Origin: Gammaproteobacteria bacterium
Lineage (GTDB): Bacteria; Pseudomonadota; Gammaproteobacteria; SZUA-229
DNA: 8,256 nucleotides
Assembly: GCA_026998145.1 (NCBI GenBank)
Contig: JALTRC010000516.1
Coordinates: 1-8,256 of the forward strand
Direction of reading: 5' to 3'
The position numbers and the translations under genes are program-made. This document shows, piece after piece, positions 1 to 6,116 of the stretch; position 1 is the first letter of the stretch, and each line of letters opens with the position of its first letter. Below the pieces are notes generated by a model. That model did not search any database, had not been told where the DNA came from, and saw only the letters and a list, made by a program, of their open reading frames with translations.

Positions 1-33
1 ATTTTAAATAACAAAAAACACTTACCCAAAAAC

Positions 34-49
34 TGGCACAGCAACTGCA
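34..49 (+). promoter_or_regulatory. sigma-54 (RpoN) promoter of pilA
   Basis: The sequence TGGCAC-A-GCAA-CTGCA fits the RpoN consensus (TGGCACG-N4-TTGCA) with two mismatches. The invariant GG (35-36) and GC (47-48) are separated by exactly 10 bases, as RNA polymerase-sigma-54 requires. Counting GC as -13/-12 puts the start of transcription near base 60, giving a leader of about 80 nt before the pilin start codon. In Pseudomonas and relatives, pilA is transcribed from such a promoter under the PilS/PilR two-component system. PilR sites would lie upstream of base 1 and cannot be seen. The call rests on direct sequence match plus the position just ahead of a pilin gene. Confidence 0.88.
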
Positions 50-60
50 CTATACATCTA

Positions 61-108
61 CAAGCCTCACAGGGAGGCATGAATTCAGAGCCGGTCACAG
101 GCCAGCTC
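61..108 (+). promoter_or_regulatory. structured 5' leader of pilA mRNA (two stem-loops)
   Basis: Just after the predicted start of transcription the leader can fold into GCCTC (64-68) paired with GAGGC (74-78) around a 5-nt loop. A second stem pairs GAGC (88-91) with GCTC (105-108), with two further G-C pairs inside. The first stem takes in a GGGAGG motif and touches the in-frame ATG at 79. The downstream part of the leader (109-127) is A-rich and looks unpaired, leaving the true ribosome-binding site open. A hairpin at the extreme 5' end often stabilises abundant mRNAs. That role is inference, as no folding calculation was possible. Confidence 0.45.
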
Positions 109-127
109 AAAAACCAAAACAATACTC

Positions 128-134
128 AGGAGAG
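128..134 (+). promoter_or_regulatory. ribosome-binding site of pilA
   Basis: AGGAGAG lies 7 bases before the ATG at 142. This near-perfect Shine-Dalgarno site decides the start of pilA. The in-frame ATG at 79 has a GGGAGG motif only 1 base away, too close for normal initiation, and would add 21 residues to the prepilin leader. Confidence 0.85.
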
Positions 135-141
135 TCTTATT

Positions 142-612
142 ATGATGAAGCAAATCCAGATCAAAAAAGCCCAGCAAGGTTTTACACTTATCGAATTAAT
201 GATCGTTATCGCGATTATCGGTATTCTGGCCTCTGTTGCCTTACCGGCTTATCAAACTTATACCAAAAAAGCCAAGTTCTCTGAAGTTGTACTGGCAACT
301 GGCCCAGTTAAAACAGCCTTTGAATTATGTATTCAGGAAGCCAACCCCTTGGCTACCTGTGCTGATCCGGCAACCATCCCTGGCTCTGTTGTTGCCGCTT
401 CTCTGACAGGTGCTAATGCCAATGTTGGTGCAGCAGACTCTCTTCTGGCTGGCGTAGCTATGGACAACGCAGGTGTAATTACATCTACAGCTATTGCAGC
501 ACTGGATGTAGGTGGTGTTACTCAGACCATCACATTTACACCTACTGTAAGCGCTGCGAATTCAGTAACCTGGACAAAAGGCGGTACATGCCTGGCCGGT
601 GGTCTGTGTTAA
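142..612 (+). CDS. pilA: type IV pilin, major subunit PilA (prepilin)
   Basis: This is the building block of type IV pili, used for twitching, adhesion and often DNA uptake. The 156-residue precursor has a 13-residue basic leader ending in Gly, then the class III signal Phe-Thr-Leu-Ile-Glu. Cleavage by PilD after Gly13 would give a 143-residue mature pilin with Phe1 and Glu5, followed by a hydrophobic helix (residues 1-25) for membrane insertion and fibre packing. The rest is rich in Ala, Gly, Val and Thr. Four cysteines are present at mature positions 50, 60, 137 and 143. The last two end the protein in a CLAGGLC loop, a short version of the disulfide-bounded D-region. The start was chosen by the strong ribosome-binding site and normal leader length. 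A sigma-54 promoter lies upstream and a terminator follows, so the gene is probably transcribed alone. Leader and location make the family call secure; calling it the major pilin is inference from position. Confidence 0.95.
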   Translation: MMKQIQIKKAQQGFTLIELMIVIAIIGILASVALPAYQTYTKKAKFSEVVLATGPVKTAFELCIQEANPLATCADPATIPGSVVAASLTGANANVGAADSLLAGVAMDNAGVITSTAIAALDVGGVTQTITFTPTVSAANSVTWTKGGTCLAGGLC

Positions 613-656
613 TAGACCCAGCTAAAAACCTCTATATTCATATCTGATCAATAGAG
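601..656 (+). repeat. two small inverted repeats at the 3' end of pilA mRNA
   Basis: GGTCT (601-605) can pair with AGACC (614-618), placing the pilA stop codon (610-612) in the loop. CTCTAT (630-635) can pair with ATAGAG (651-656) around a 15-nt loop. Both lie directly ahead of the strong terminator stem at 659-679, so the mRNA could end in three consecutive hairpins. A role in blocking 3' exonucleases is plausible but inferred, and short stems like these also occur by chance. Confidence 0.35.
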
Positions 657-658
657 TT

Positions 659-684
659 AAGCCCCGCACTGCGGGGCTTTTTTT
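659..684 (+). terminator. intrinsic terminator of pilA
   Basis: The stem GCCCCGC (661-667) and GCGGGGC (671-677) closes an ACT loop, extended by two A-T pairs (659-660 with 678-679) and followed by an unbroken run of seven T (678-684). This is a textbook Rho-independent terminator on the forward strand. It isolates the highly expressed pilin transcript from pilB. Confidence 0.93.
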
Positions 685-693
685 ATGGCAGCA

Positions 694-721
694 GCTTTTA
701 TTTTGCCGTTAAAATAAAAGC
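694..721. repeat. perfect 11-bp inverted repeat between pilA and pilB
   Basis: GCTTTTATTTT (694-704) and AAAATAAAAGC (711-721) are perfect reverse complements around a 6-base spacer, GCCGTT. Neither strand has a T-run directly after the stem, and the arms are mostly A/T, so it is not a standard terminator. It lies between the pilA terminator and the probable pilB promoter. It could be a protein-binding dyad, a backup stem after the terminator, or an RNA element. The symmetry is certain; the function is unknown. Confidence 0.6.
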
Positions 722-765
722 CGCCGCACAATCTGCCAACAATCCCCCATCATTGTCTGTTCTTC

Positions 766-774
766 TGCTAGAAT
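766..774 (+). promoter_or_regulatory. probable sigma-70 extended -10 promoter of pilBCD
   Basis: TGC-TAGAAT matches an extended -10 element (TGn-TATAAT) with one mismatch in the hexamer. No convincing -35 box is seen 16-18 bases upstream, which extended -10 promoters can tolerate. Transcription would start near 781, about 40 nt ahead of pilB. A separate promoter is expected because of the strong terminator after pilA. Confidence 0.45.
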
Positions 775-821
775 CAGTCTTAACTTATTGAACTAAGCAT
801 ATAAATCATTAGAAGAAACCT

Positions 822-2519
822 ATGAAGCTAGGCGGATTATTAAACAAGCTGGTTATAGATGGATTGCTGCCGGAAGAGGCGGCCATTGATATTCAGAAAG
901 CCTCCCGAAAAGATAATAAAGCGATTACCCAGTTACTGGTTGAGTCAAAAAAAATCTCGGCCACTAAAATTGCCACCATTGGCGCCACTGAATTTGGCCT
1001 GCCCCTGCTGGATCTGGATGCTTTTGATCTGGAACAGATTCCCCATGATCTAGTTGATGAAAAGCTGATTAAAAAACATCATGCCCTGCCCTTATATAAA
1101 CGGGGCAACCGCCTGTATATCGCCATTTCAGATCCCACCAATCTAAGCGCCATCGATGAAATCAAGTTTCATACGGGCATCAATACAGAAGCCATACTGG
1201 TTGAAGTGGATAAGCTGGAAAGCTTAATAGAAAAACAGCTAAACGCCGCCGAAGACGACTCCATGAGCGAAATGCTCGATGAGGATCTGGATGACCTGGA
1301 TTATGAAGATACCGAGGCTGATAATAAAAATACAGATGCTGATGCAGACATTGATGACACACCAGTGGTGCGTTTTGTTAATAAAGTATTGCTGGATGCC
1401 ATAAAAAAAGGCGCTTCGGATATTCATTTTGAACCCTATGAAAAACGCTACCGGGTACGCCTGCGTATTGATGGCATGTTACGGGAAATCTCATCCCCTC
1501 CGGTGACCATGGGCGCCCGCCTGTCAGCACGGATAAAAGTTATGTCCCGTATGGATACCGCAGAACGTCGAGTGCCTCAGGACGGCCGGATAAAAATGCG
1601 CATTTCCAAAAACAAGGCGATTGATTTTCGCGTTAATACCTGCCCGACCCTGTTTGGTGAAAAAATTGTACTGCGTATACTCGATCCTTCCAGCGCATCT
1701 TTGGGCATTGACGCACTGGGTTATGAACCGGAACAGAAAGAGCTTTACCTCAATGCACTGGCCAATCCCTATGGCATGATTCTGGTGACCGGCCCTACCG
1801 GTAGTGGTAAAACCGTATCCCTGTATACGGGCCTGAATATATTGAATCAGGAAGGGGTGAATATTTCCACCGCAGAGGACCCGGTGGAAATCAACCTGGA
1901 AGGCATTAATCAGGTTAATGTAAATGCCAAGGTCGGGCTGGATTTTGCAGCAGCTTTGCGGGCCTTTTTACGCCAGGATCCGGATATTGTCATGGTGGGT
2001 GAGATTCGTGATCTGGAAACCGCTGAAATTGCCATCAAGGCTGCGCAAACCGGCCATATGGTTATGTCGACCCTGCACACCAATGATGCGCCTCAAACAC
2101 TGGCACGGCTGGTGAATATGGGAGTACCACCTTTTAATATTGCCTCAGCGGTTAATCTGATTATTGCCCAGCGGCTGGCAAGACGTTTATGTGAAAACTG
2201 CAAAACAGTAGATGATATTCCCAAAGAAGCCCTGCTGGTAGAAGGCTTTACGGAAGAAGAGATAAAAGAAGGCCTGACCCTGTATAAGGCGGTAGGCTGT
2301 GAGCAGTGTGATAATGGCTATAAGGGACGTGTGGGTATTTATCAGGTAATGCCTATTTCTGAGGAGATGGGGAAAATCATTATGTCCGGTGGCAACGCCA
2401 TCGACCTGGCCGAACAGGGACAAAAAGAAAACATACCCGACTTACGCCAGTCTGCACTAAAAAAAGCCAAAAGCGGCATTACCAGTCTTGAAGAAATTAA
2501 CCGAGTGACCAAGGATTAA
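822..2519 (+). CDS. pilB: type IV pilus assembly ATPase PilB
   Basis: PilB is the cytoplasmic hexameric ATPase that drives pilus extension. The 565-residue protein has the expected size and domain order. An N-terminal T2SSE_N (MshEN-type) domain covers about residues 1-140. A very acidic Asp/Glu-rich linker spans 143-179, and the GspE/PilT-type ATPase core runs from about 180 to the end. Visible motifs are Walker A GPTGSGKT (324-331), the Asp box around 349-356 (STAEDPVE), the Walker B region at 386-397 with GEIRD, and the His box at 409-422 (QTGH...TLHTND). Two zinc-binding CxxC pairs (C457/C460 and C493/C496) are typical of PilB/GspE and absent from the retraction ATPase PilT. The start ATG follows a modest purine-rich site (AGAAGAA). 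The pilC gene begins 3 bp after the stop. MshEN domains bind c-di-GMP in some relatives; whether this one does cannot be judged here. Confidence 0.97.
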   Translation: MKLGGLLNKLVIDGLLPEEAAIDIQKASRKDNKAITQLLVESKKISATKIATIGATEFGLPLLDLDAFDLEQIPHDLVDEKLIKKHHALPLYKRGNRLYIAISDPTNLSAIDEIKFHTGINTEAILVEVDKLESLIEKQLNAAEDDSMSEMLDEDLDDLDYEDTEADNKNTDADADIDDTPVVRFVNKVLLDAIKKGASDIHFEPYEKRYRVRLRIDGMLREISSPPVTMGARLSARIKVMSRMDTAERRVPQDGRIKMRISKNKAIDFRVNTCPTLFGEKIVLRILDPSSASLGIDALGYEPEQKELYLNALANPYGMILVTGPTGSGKTVSLYTGLNILNQEGVNISTAEDPVEINLEGINQVNVNAKVGLDFAAALRAFLRQDPDIVMVGEIRDLETAEIAIKAAQTGHMVMSTLHTNDAPQTLARLVNMGVPPFNIASAVNLIIAQRLARRLCENCKTVDDIPKEALLVEGFTEEEIKEGLTLYKAVGCEQCDNGYKGRVGIYQVMPISEEMGKIIMSGGNAIDLAEQGQKENIPDLRQSALKKAKSGITSLEEINRVTKD

Positions 2520-2522
2520 AAC

Positions 2523-3749
2523 ATGGCCAAAGCAAAAACCGCCAAAAAAACAACCTTTACCTGGGAAGGCACCAATCGGGAGGGGAAAACGGTAAAAGGC
2601 GAAACCAATGCCGTTAATATCAATTTTGTAAAAGCAGACTTACGCCGCCAGGGGATTCTGCCCAAAAAGGTCAGAAAAAAACCTCAGTCCATGTTTGGCA
2701 GTAAAGACAAGCCGATTACCACAGCCGACATTGCCATATTCTCCCGCCAGCTGGCCACCATGCTTAAATCCGGAGTGCCGCTGGTTCAGTCTCTGGAAAT
2801 TGCCGCTAGCGGCCATTCCAATCCCAATATGGCCAATCTAATTAATGAAGTAAAGACTGAGGTAGAAGCCGGTGGCACCTTTTCTAGCGCCCTGCGTAAA
2901 CACCCATTATATTTTGATGAATTATTCTGTAATCTGGTTGAGGCTGGCGAGCAATCCGGTGCACTAGAAACACTCCTTGATAAAGTCGCTATTTATAAAG
3001 AAAAATCTGAAGCCGTTCGCCTGAAAATTAAAAAAGCACTGGTTTATCCTGTTTCAGTTTTAATCGTAGCCTTTATTGTGACAGCTATTCTACTGATTTT
3101 CGTAGTCCCTATTTTTGCCGATATGTTTGAGAGCTTCGGCGCAGATCTACCCGCCTTCACACAAATGGTGGTTAATATGTCCAATACATTTGTGGACAAC
3201 TGGTACTATATTTTTGGCACCATCATTCTTGTTGTACTGGGTATTAAGAATTTCTACAAGCGCTCGGCTGCATTTCGGGAAGCCATCGACCGGTTTGCCT
3301 TAAAAGCACCCGCTATTTCAGACCTTACCATTAAAACGGCTATTGCACGCTTTGCTCGAACCCTGTCAACTATGTTTGCCGCCGGTGTGCCTCTGGTTGA
3401 AGCCATGGAATCGGTGGCCGGTGCCTCTGGTAATAGCGTATATCAAAAAGCGTTATTGAACATTCGTGATGATATTGCTTCAGGCCAGCAATTACAGGCA
3501 GGCCTCAAACAGTATCCCGATCTTTTTCCCAATATGGTGGTGCAGATGGTATCTATTGGTGAGGAATCCGGCGCACTGGATGCCATGTTATCCAAGGTAG
3601 CCGACTATTATGAAGAGCAGGTGGATACCGCTGTTGATTCATTAACCAGCCTGCTGGAACCTTTGATTATGGCCTTCCTGGCTGTGGTTGTAGGTGGCCT
3701 GGTTATATCCATGTACCTGCCTATTTTCAAAATGGGCGAAGTGGTATAG
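2523..3749 (+). CDS. pilC: type IV pilus inner-membrane platform protein PilC
   Basis: PilC is the polytopic inner-membrane protein that couples the PilB motor to pilin insertion. Its 408 residues match the usual length. Two T2SSF (GspF-type) domains are visible, at about residues 71-195 and 274-397. They show an internal repeat: the AGEQSGALE motif (141-149) is echoed by IGEESGALD (345-353). Hydrophobic segments at about 174-196, 224-241 and 377-399 fit the three-helix topology of the family. The N-terminus is basic and cytoplasmic. AAGGA (2511-2515) lies 7 bases before the ATG and overlaps the end of pilB, so the two genes are probably translationally linked. Confidence 0.96.
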   Translation: MAKAKTAKKTTFTWEGTNREGKTVKGETNAVNINFVKADLRRQGILPKKVRKKPQSMFGSKDKPITTADIAIFSRQLATMLKSGVPLVQSLEIAASGHSNPNMANLINEVKTEVEAGGTFSSALRKHPLYFDELFCNLVEAGEQSGALETLLDKVAIYKEKSEAVRLKIKKALVYPVSVLIVAFIVTAILLIFVVPIFADMFESFGADLPAFTQMVVNMSNTFVDNWYYIFGTIILVVLGIKNFYKRSAAFREAIDRFALKAPAISDLTIKTAIARFARTLSTMFAAGVPLVEAMESVAGASGNSVYQKALLNIRDDIASGQQLQAGLKQYPDLFPNMVVQMVSIGEESGALDAMLSKVADYYEEQVDTAVDSLTSLLEPLIMAFLAVVVGGLVISMYLPIFKMGEVV

Positions 3750-3752
3750 GGA
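3748..3752 (+). promoter_or_regulatory. ribosome-binding site of pilD, overlapping the pilC stop codon
   Basis: AGGGA shares its first two bases with the TAG stop of pilC (3747-3749) and sits 7 bases before a GTG at 3760. This selects GTG 3760 as the pilD start over the upstream ATG at 3694, which would overlap pilC by 56 bp and add 22 unlikely residues. Confidence 0.7.
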
Positions 3753-3759
3753 ACAGTCG

Positions 3760-4632
3760 GTGTTGAATCAACTTATAGAACAGCTGCAAACTAACGTCTG
3801 GTTTTTTTATACCGTGATTATTTTTCTCGGCCTGACCGTTGGCAGTTTTCTCAATGTCATTATTTATCGCCTGCCGGTTATGCTGGATCGGGAATGGACT
3901 CAGCAGTGCCATGATTATCTACAACATGATGCAACGGATACAGAAACCCGCGCAGAAAAATTTAATCTGTCATACCCTCCATCCACCTGCCCCCAGTGCC
4001 AGCATAAAATTCGCGCCTGGGAAAATATTCCGGTGATCAGCTATATCATGCTGGGCGGAAAATGCAGTCACTGTAAAACCCCTATTTCAATACAATACCC
4101 ACTGGTTGAAACTGTAACCGCAATTTTATCTGTTTTTGTTGCCTGGCATTTTGGCGCTACAGCACAAACCATGGCGGCATTAATACTCACATGGTCTTTA
4201 GTTGCACTCACCATGATTGATGCGCAAAAACAGATATTGCCTGACAATATCACCCAGCCATTATTATGGCTGGGTATTATTGTGAATATTCCCAAGCTGT
4301 TTACCTCAATCGAGTCTTCTGTTACTGGCGCAATTGCCGGTTACCTGATTCTCTGGTTCATTTATCACCTGTTCAGAATACTCACCGGCAAGGAAGGCAT
4401 GGGCTATGGTGATTTTAAATTACTGGCGGCGCTGGGCGCCTGGATGGGCTGGGAAATGCTACCGCTGATTATTGTACTGTCATCGGTTGTTGGCGCCATT
4501 ATCGGTATTGCCATGATTGTGTTTAGAAAACATGACAAAGGTGTTCCCATTCCCTTTGGCCCTTATCTGGCCATTGCCGGCTGGATTGCCTTTTTATGGG
4601 GGCCTCAAATTACCCGGGCCTGGCTGGGCTAG
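3760..4632 (+). CDS. pilD: prepilin leader peptidase/N-methyltransferase PilD
   Basis: PilD is the integral membrane aspartic protease that removes the prepilin leader and methylates the new N-terminal Phe; it commonly serves type II secretion pseudopilins as well. With a GTG start the protein has 290 residues, the usual length. An N-terminal membrane helix with the GSFLNVIIYRLP motif (28-39) is followed by a cytoplasmic loop with two CxxC pairs (C77/C80 and C102/C105), the zinc-like tetracysteine found in bifunctional members. The catalytic aspartates are D154 (in TMID) and D218 (in GYGD), spaced 64 residues apart as in Pseudomonas PilD. Several further hydrophobic helices follow. The gene starts 10 bp after pilC, and coaE follows after 8 bp. 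The start codon is inferred from the ribosome-binding site and family length; TTG at 3763 is a less likely alternative. Confidence 0.96.
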   Translation: MLNQLIEQLQTNVWFFYTVIIFLGLTVGSFLNVIIYRLPVMLDREWTQQCHDYLQHDATDTETRAEKFNLSYPPSTCPQCQHKIRAWENIPVISYIMLGGKCSHCKTPISIQYPLVETVTAILSVFVAWHFGATAQTMAALILTWSLVALTMIDAQKQILPDNITQPLLWLGIIVNIPKLFTSIESSVTGAIAGYLILWFIYHLFRILTGKEGMGYGDFKLLAALGAWMGWEMLPLIIVLSSVVGAIIGIAMIVFRKHDKGVPIPFGPYLAIAGWIAFLWGPQITRAWLG

Positions 4633-4640
4633 GCTAACAA

Positions 4641-5231
4641 ATGCTGGTGGTGGGTTTAACCGGCGGCATTGCCTGCGGTAAAACAACCGTTGCCAATCTG
4701 TTTGCTGAACTTGGCGCTCCTGTTATCGACACTGATATTATTTCCCGCCAATTAGTAGAGCCGGGTCAGCCAGCTCTCAATGACATTATCCAGACATTTG
4801 GCCACCATTATTTAACCGATGAAGGTCAGCTAAACCGTTCTGCGCTTGCTCGATATTGTTTCTCCCATCCCGAAGCACGCAAAAAACTGGAAGCCATACT
4901 GCATCCAAAAATTTACGACGAAATGGCACAGCAACTTAACGTATTAAAAGCGCCCTATGTCATTGTCGTTATTCCGCTTCTGGTGGAAACCGGTCGCAGC
5001 CCGTTAATTGATCGAGTACTGGTGATTGATTGCCCGATCGATCAGCAACGGCAGCGTTTGCAGCAACGGGATCAGCGCAGCAACGATGAAATAAACGGTA
5101 TATTGCAGGCACAGGCTTCACGCCGGCAACGTCTTGAGGCTGCCGATGATATTATCGAAAACAATGGCCAGCCTGAGCAACTGATAAATGATGTCAGCAG
5201 ATTACACCAGCAATACCTGCGATCATCCTGA
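4641..5231 (+). CDS. coaE: dephospho-CoA kinase
   Basis: CoaE performs the last step of coenzyme A synthesis, the ATP-dependent phosphorylation of the ribose 3'-hydroxyl of dephospho-CoA, in the cytoplasm. The 196-residue protein is of normal length. It shows the P-loop at 8-15 (GGIACGKT), the substrate-binding DTD (30-32), the HPKI motif (88-91), the PLLVETG stretch (112-118, usually PLLFE), the lid region around 132-150, and the conserved Q..R...ADDII.N.G block (157-176). The P-loop differs from the common GGIGSGKS by having Ala-Cys before Gly-Lys, which keeps the essential Lys and Thr. The gene lies 8 bp after pilD with only a weak AGG ribosome-binding site, so it probably relies on read-through from the pil operon. 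coaE next to pilD is a standing arrangement in gammaproteobacteria. Confidence 0.96.
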   Translation: MLVVGLTGGIACGKTTVANLFAELGAPVIDTDIISRQLVEPGQPALNDIIQTFGHHYLTDEGQLNRSALARYCFSHPEARKKLEAILHPKIYDEMAQQLNVLKAPYVIVVIPLLVETGRSPLIDRVLVIDCPIDQQRQRLQQRDQRSNDEINGILQAQASRRQRLEAADDIIENNGQPEQLINDVSRLHQQYLRSS

Positions 5232-5235
5232 CCCA

Positions 5236-5257
5236 GAGCTTTACCCGAACAAAGCTC
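5236..5257 (+). repeat. perfect 7-bp hairpin after coaE
   Basis: GAGCTTT (5236-5242) pairs perfectly with AAAGCTC (5251-5257) around an 8-base loop, starting 5 bases after the coaE stop. The following bases (CTTAGCCC) are not a T-run, so it is at best a weak or partial terminator. It may instead act as an mRNA processing or 3'-end protection stem at the end of the pilBCD-coaE transcript. Confidence 0.45.
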
Positions 5258-5287
5258 CTTAGCCCTCACAGAATACAGATATAAATA

Positions 5288-5315
5288 TTGTTTTCCGGGC
5301 ATTTTATGTAACAAT
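5288..5315 (+). promoter_or_regulatory. weak candidate promoter of zapD
   Basis: TTGTTT (5288-5293) and AACAAT (5310-5315, preceded by TG at 5307-5308) are spaced by 16 bases in the 114-bp gap between coaE and zapD. Each hexamer matches the sigma-70 consensus only partly (3 and 4 of 6). The gap length and the preceding hairpin suggest that zapD can be transcribed on its own, but this site is a guess. Confidence 0.25.
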
Positions 5316-5345
5316 AGGCGGATTCGTAGCCGTATCCTCGAAATC

Positions 5346-6116
5346 ATGTCTGAAGAAATTGTATTTGAACAACCCATCAACGAACGCATTCGTACCTTTC
5401 TGCGTCTGGAGCATTTGTTCAGCCAGTTTCATCAACATCTGGAACATGATTCACCATGGGACACACACAGCGCGGTTAAGGCTATTCTTGATATTCTTGC
5501 CATGGTTGGCCGGGGTGATATTAAACGGGAAACCATCAAGGAGCTGGAGCGACATCATGCCAGCTTACAGGCCTTTATTGAAATTCCCGATATTGATCAC
5601 GGCCAGCTTATACACCTGATTGATGAACAGGAAAAATGCATAAAGGGCCTGCATGATATTGCAGGTAACATCGGCCAGGTACTACAGCAAAATGAATTGC
5701 TCAGCGCCATTCGCCAGCGTCAAACAGTGCCCGGCGGCTTATGTGATTTTGACCTGCCGGTTTATGCCCACTGGCTTAAGCAGGATTATGAAAATCGCAA
5801 AACCCTGCTGCTTGAATGGTTCCAGCCATTTGAAGTTTTAGTGCACGCTATTGAGTTAATTTTAAAAGTGATCCGTGAAAGCACGGAGGCCCACGACGCA
5901 CTTGCTGAAAATGGTTTCTATCAACAAAATATTGATACCGCACAGAACTGTTTACTGATTCGTGTAAGCTTACCCGCAAAGGCCAATATTTTTCCTGAAA
6001 TCAGTGCCGGCAAACATCGCTTTTCCATTCGTTTTTTAAAGTCCAGCAACCCCGCTCACCGGCCTGAACAGGTGACACAGAATATCGATTTCAAACTAAC
6101 CTGCTGCACCGTTTAA
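5346..6116 (+). CDS. zapD: cell division protein ZapD (YacF family)
   Basis: ZapD binds the C-terminal tail of FtsZ and cross-links protofilaments, helping to assemble the Z-ring at midcell. The 256-residue protein is close to the usual length of about 250. It opens with the family signature FEQPINERIRTFLRLEHLF (7-25) and contains PGGLCDFDLPVYAHWL (129-144), followed by a helical stretch with AIELILKVIRES (168-179) and a beta-rich C-terminus. No clear Shine-Dalgarno site precedes the ATG, but the protein starts just where family members do. coaE-zapD is a conserved pair in gammaproteobacteria. Here yacG, normally the next gene, is missing. The stop codon overlaps the stop of the converging reverse-strand gene by 4 bp, with no terminator in between. 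Confidence 0.95.
   Translation: MSEEIVFEQPINERIRTFLRLEHLFSQFHQHLEHDSPWDTHSAVKAILDILAMVGRGDIKRETIKELERHHASLQAFIEIPDIDHGQLIHLIDEQEKCIKGLHDIAGNIGQVLQQNELLSAIRQRQTVPGGLCDFDLPVYAHWLKQDYENRKTLLLEWFQPFEVLVHAIELILKVIRESTEAHDALAENGFYQQNIDTAQNCLLIRVSLPAKANIFPEISAGKHRFSIRFLKSSNPAHRPEQVTQNIDFKLTCCTV

Noticed and set aside
79..141. N-terminal 21-residue extension of PilA starting at ATG 79
   Set aside because: The upstream ribosome-binding motif is only 1 base away, the encoded residues do not resemble a pilin leader, and ATG 142 has an ideal site and gives a normal leader.
613..821. tRNA gene or extra pilin accessory gene between pilA and pilB
   Set aside because: In some pseudomonads a tRNA gene or pilin accessory genes lie next to pilA, but no cloverleaf or open frame of note is present here, only terminator, inverted repeat and promoter.
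1180..1427. Reverse-strand open frames within pilB (also 2187-2423)
   Set aside because: They are shadows of the well-supported pilB gene, lack recognisable domains and have no plausible start signals.
3694..3759. PilD start at ATG 3694 inside pilC
   Set aside because: It would overlap pilC by 56 bp and add 22 residues not seen in the family; GTG 3760 has a good ribosome-binding site.
5072..5389. Reverse-strand open frame of 105 residues across the coaE-zapD gap
   Set aside because: It mostly mirrors coaE and zapD coding sequence, shows no domain, and the gap is explained by non-coding signals.
6056..6075. TCACC...GGTGA inverted repeat near the end of zapD as a terminator for the reverse operon
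   Set aside because: The stem is only 5 bp, lies within conserved zapD coding sequence and has no T-run on the minus strand.
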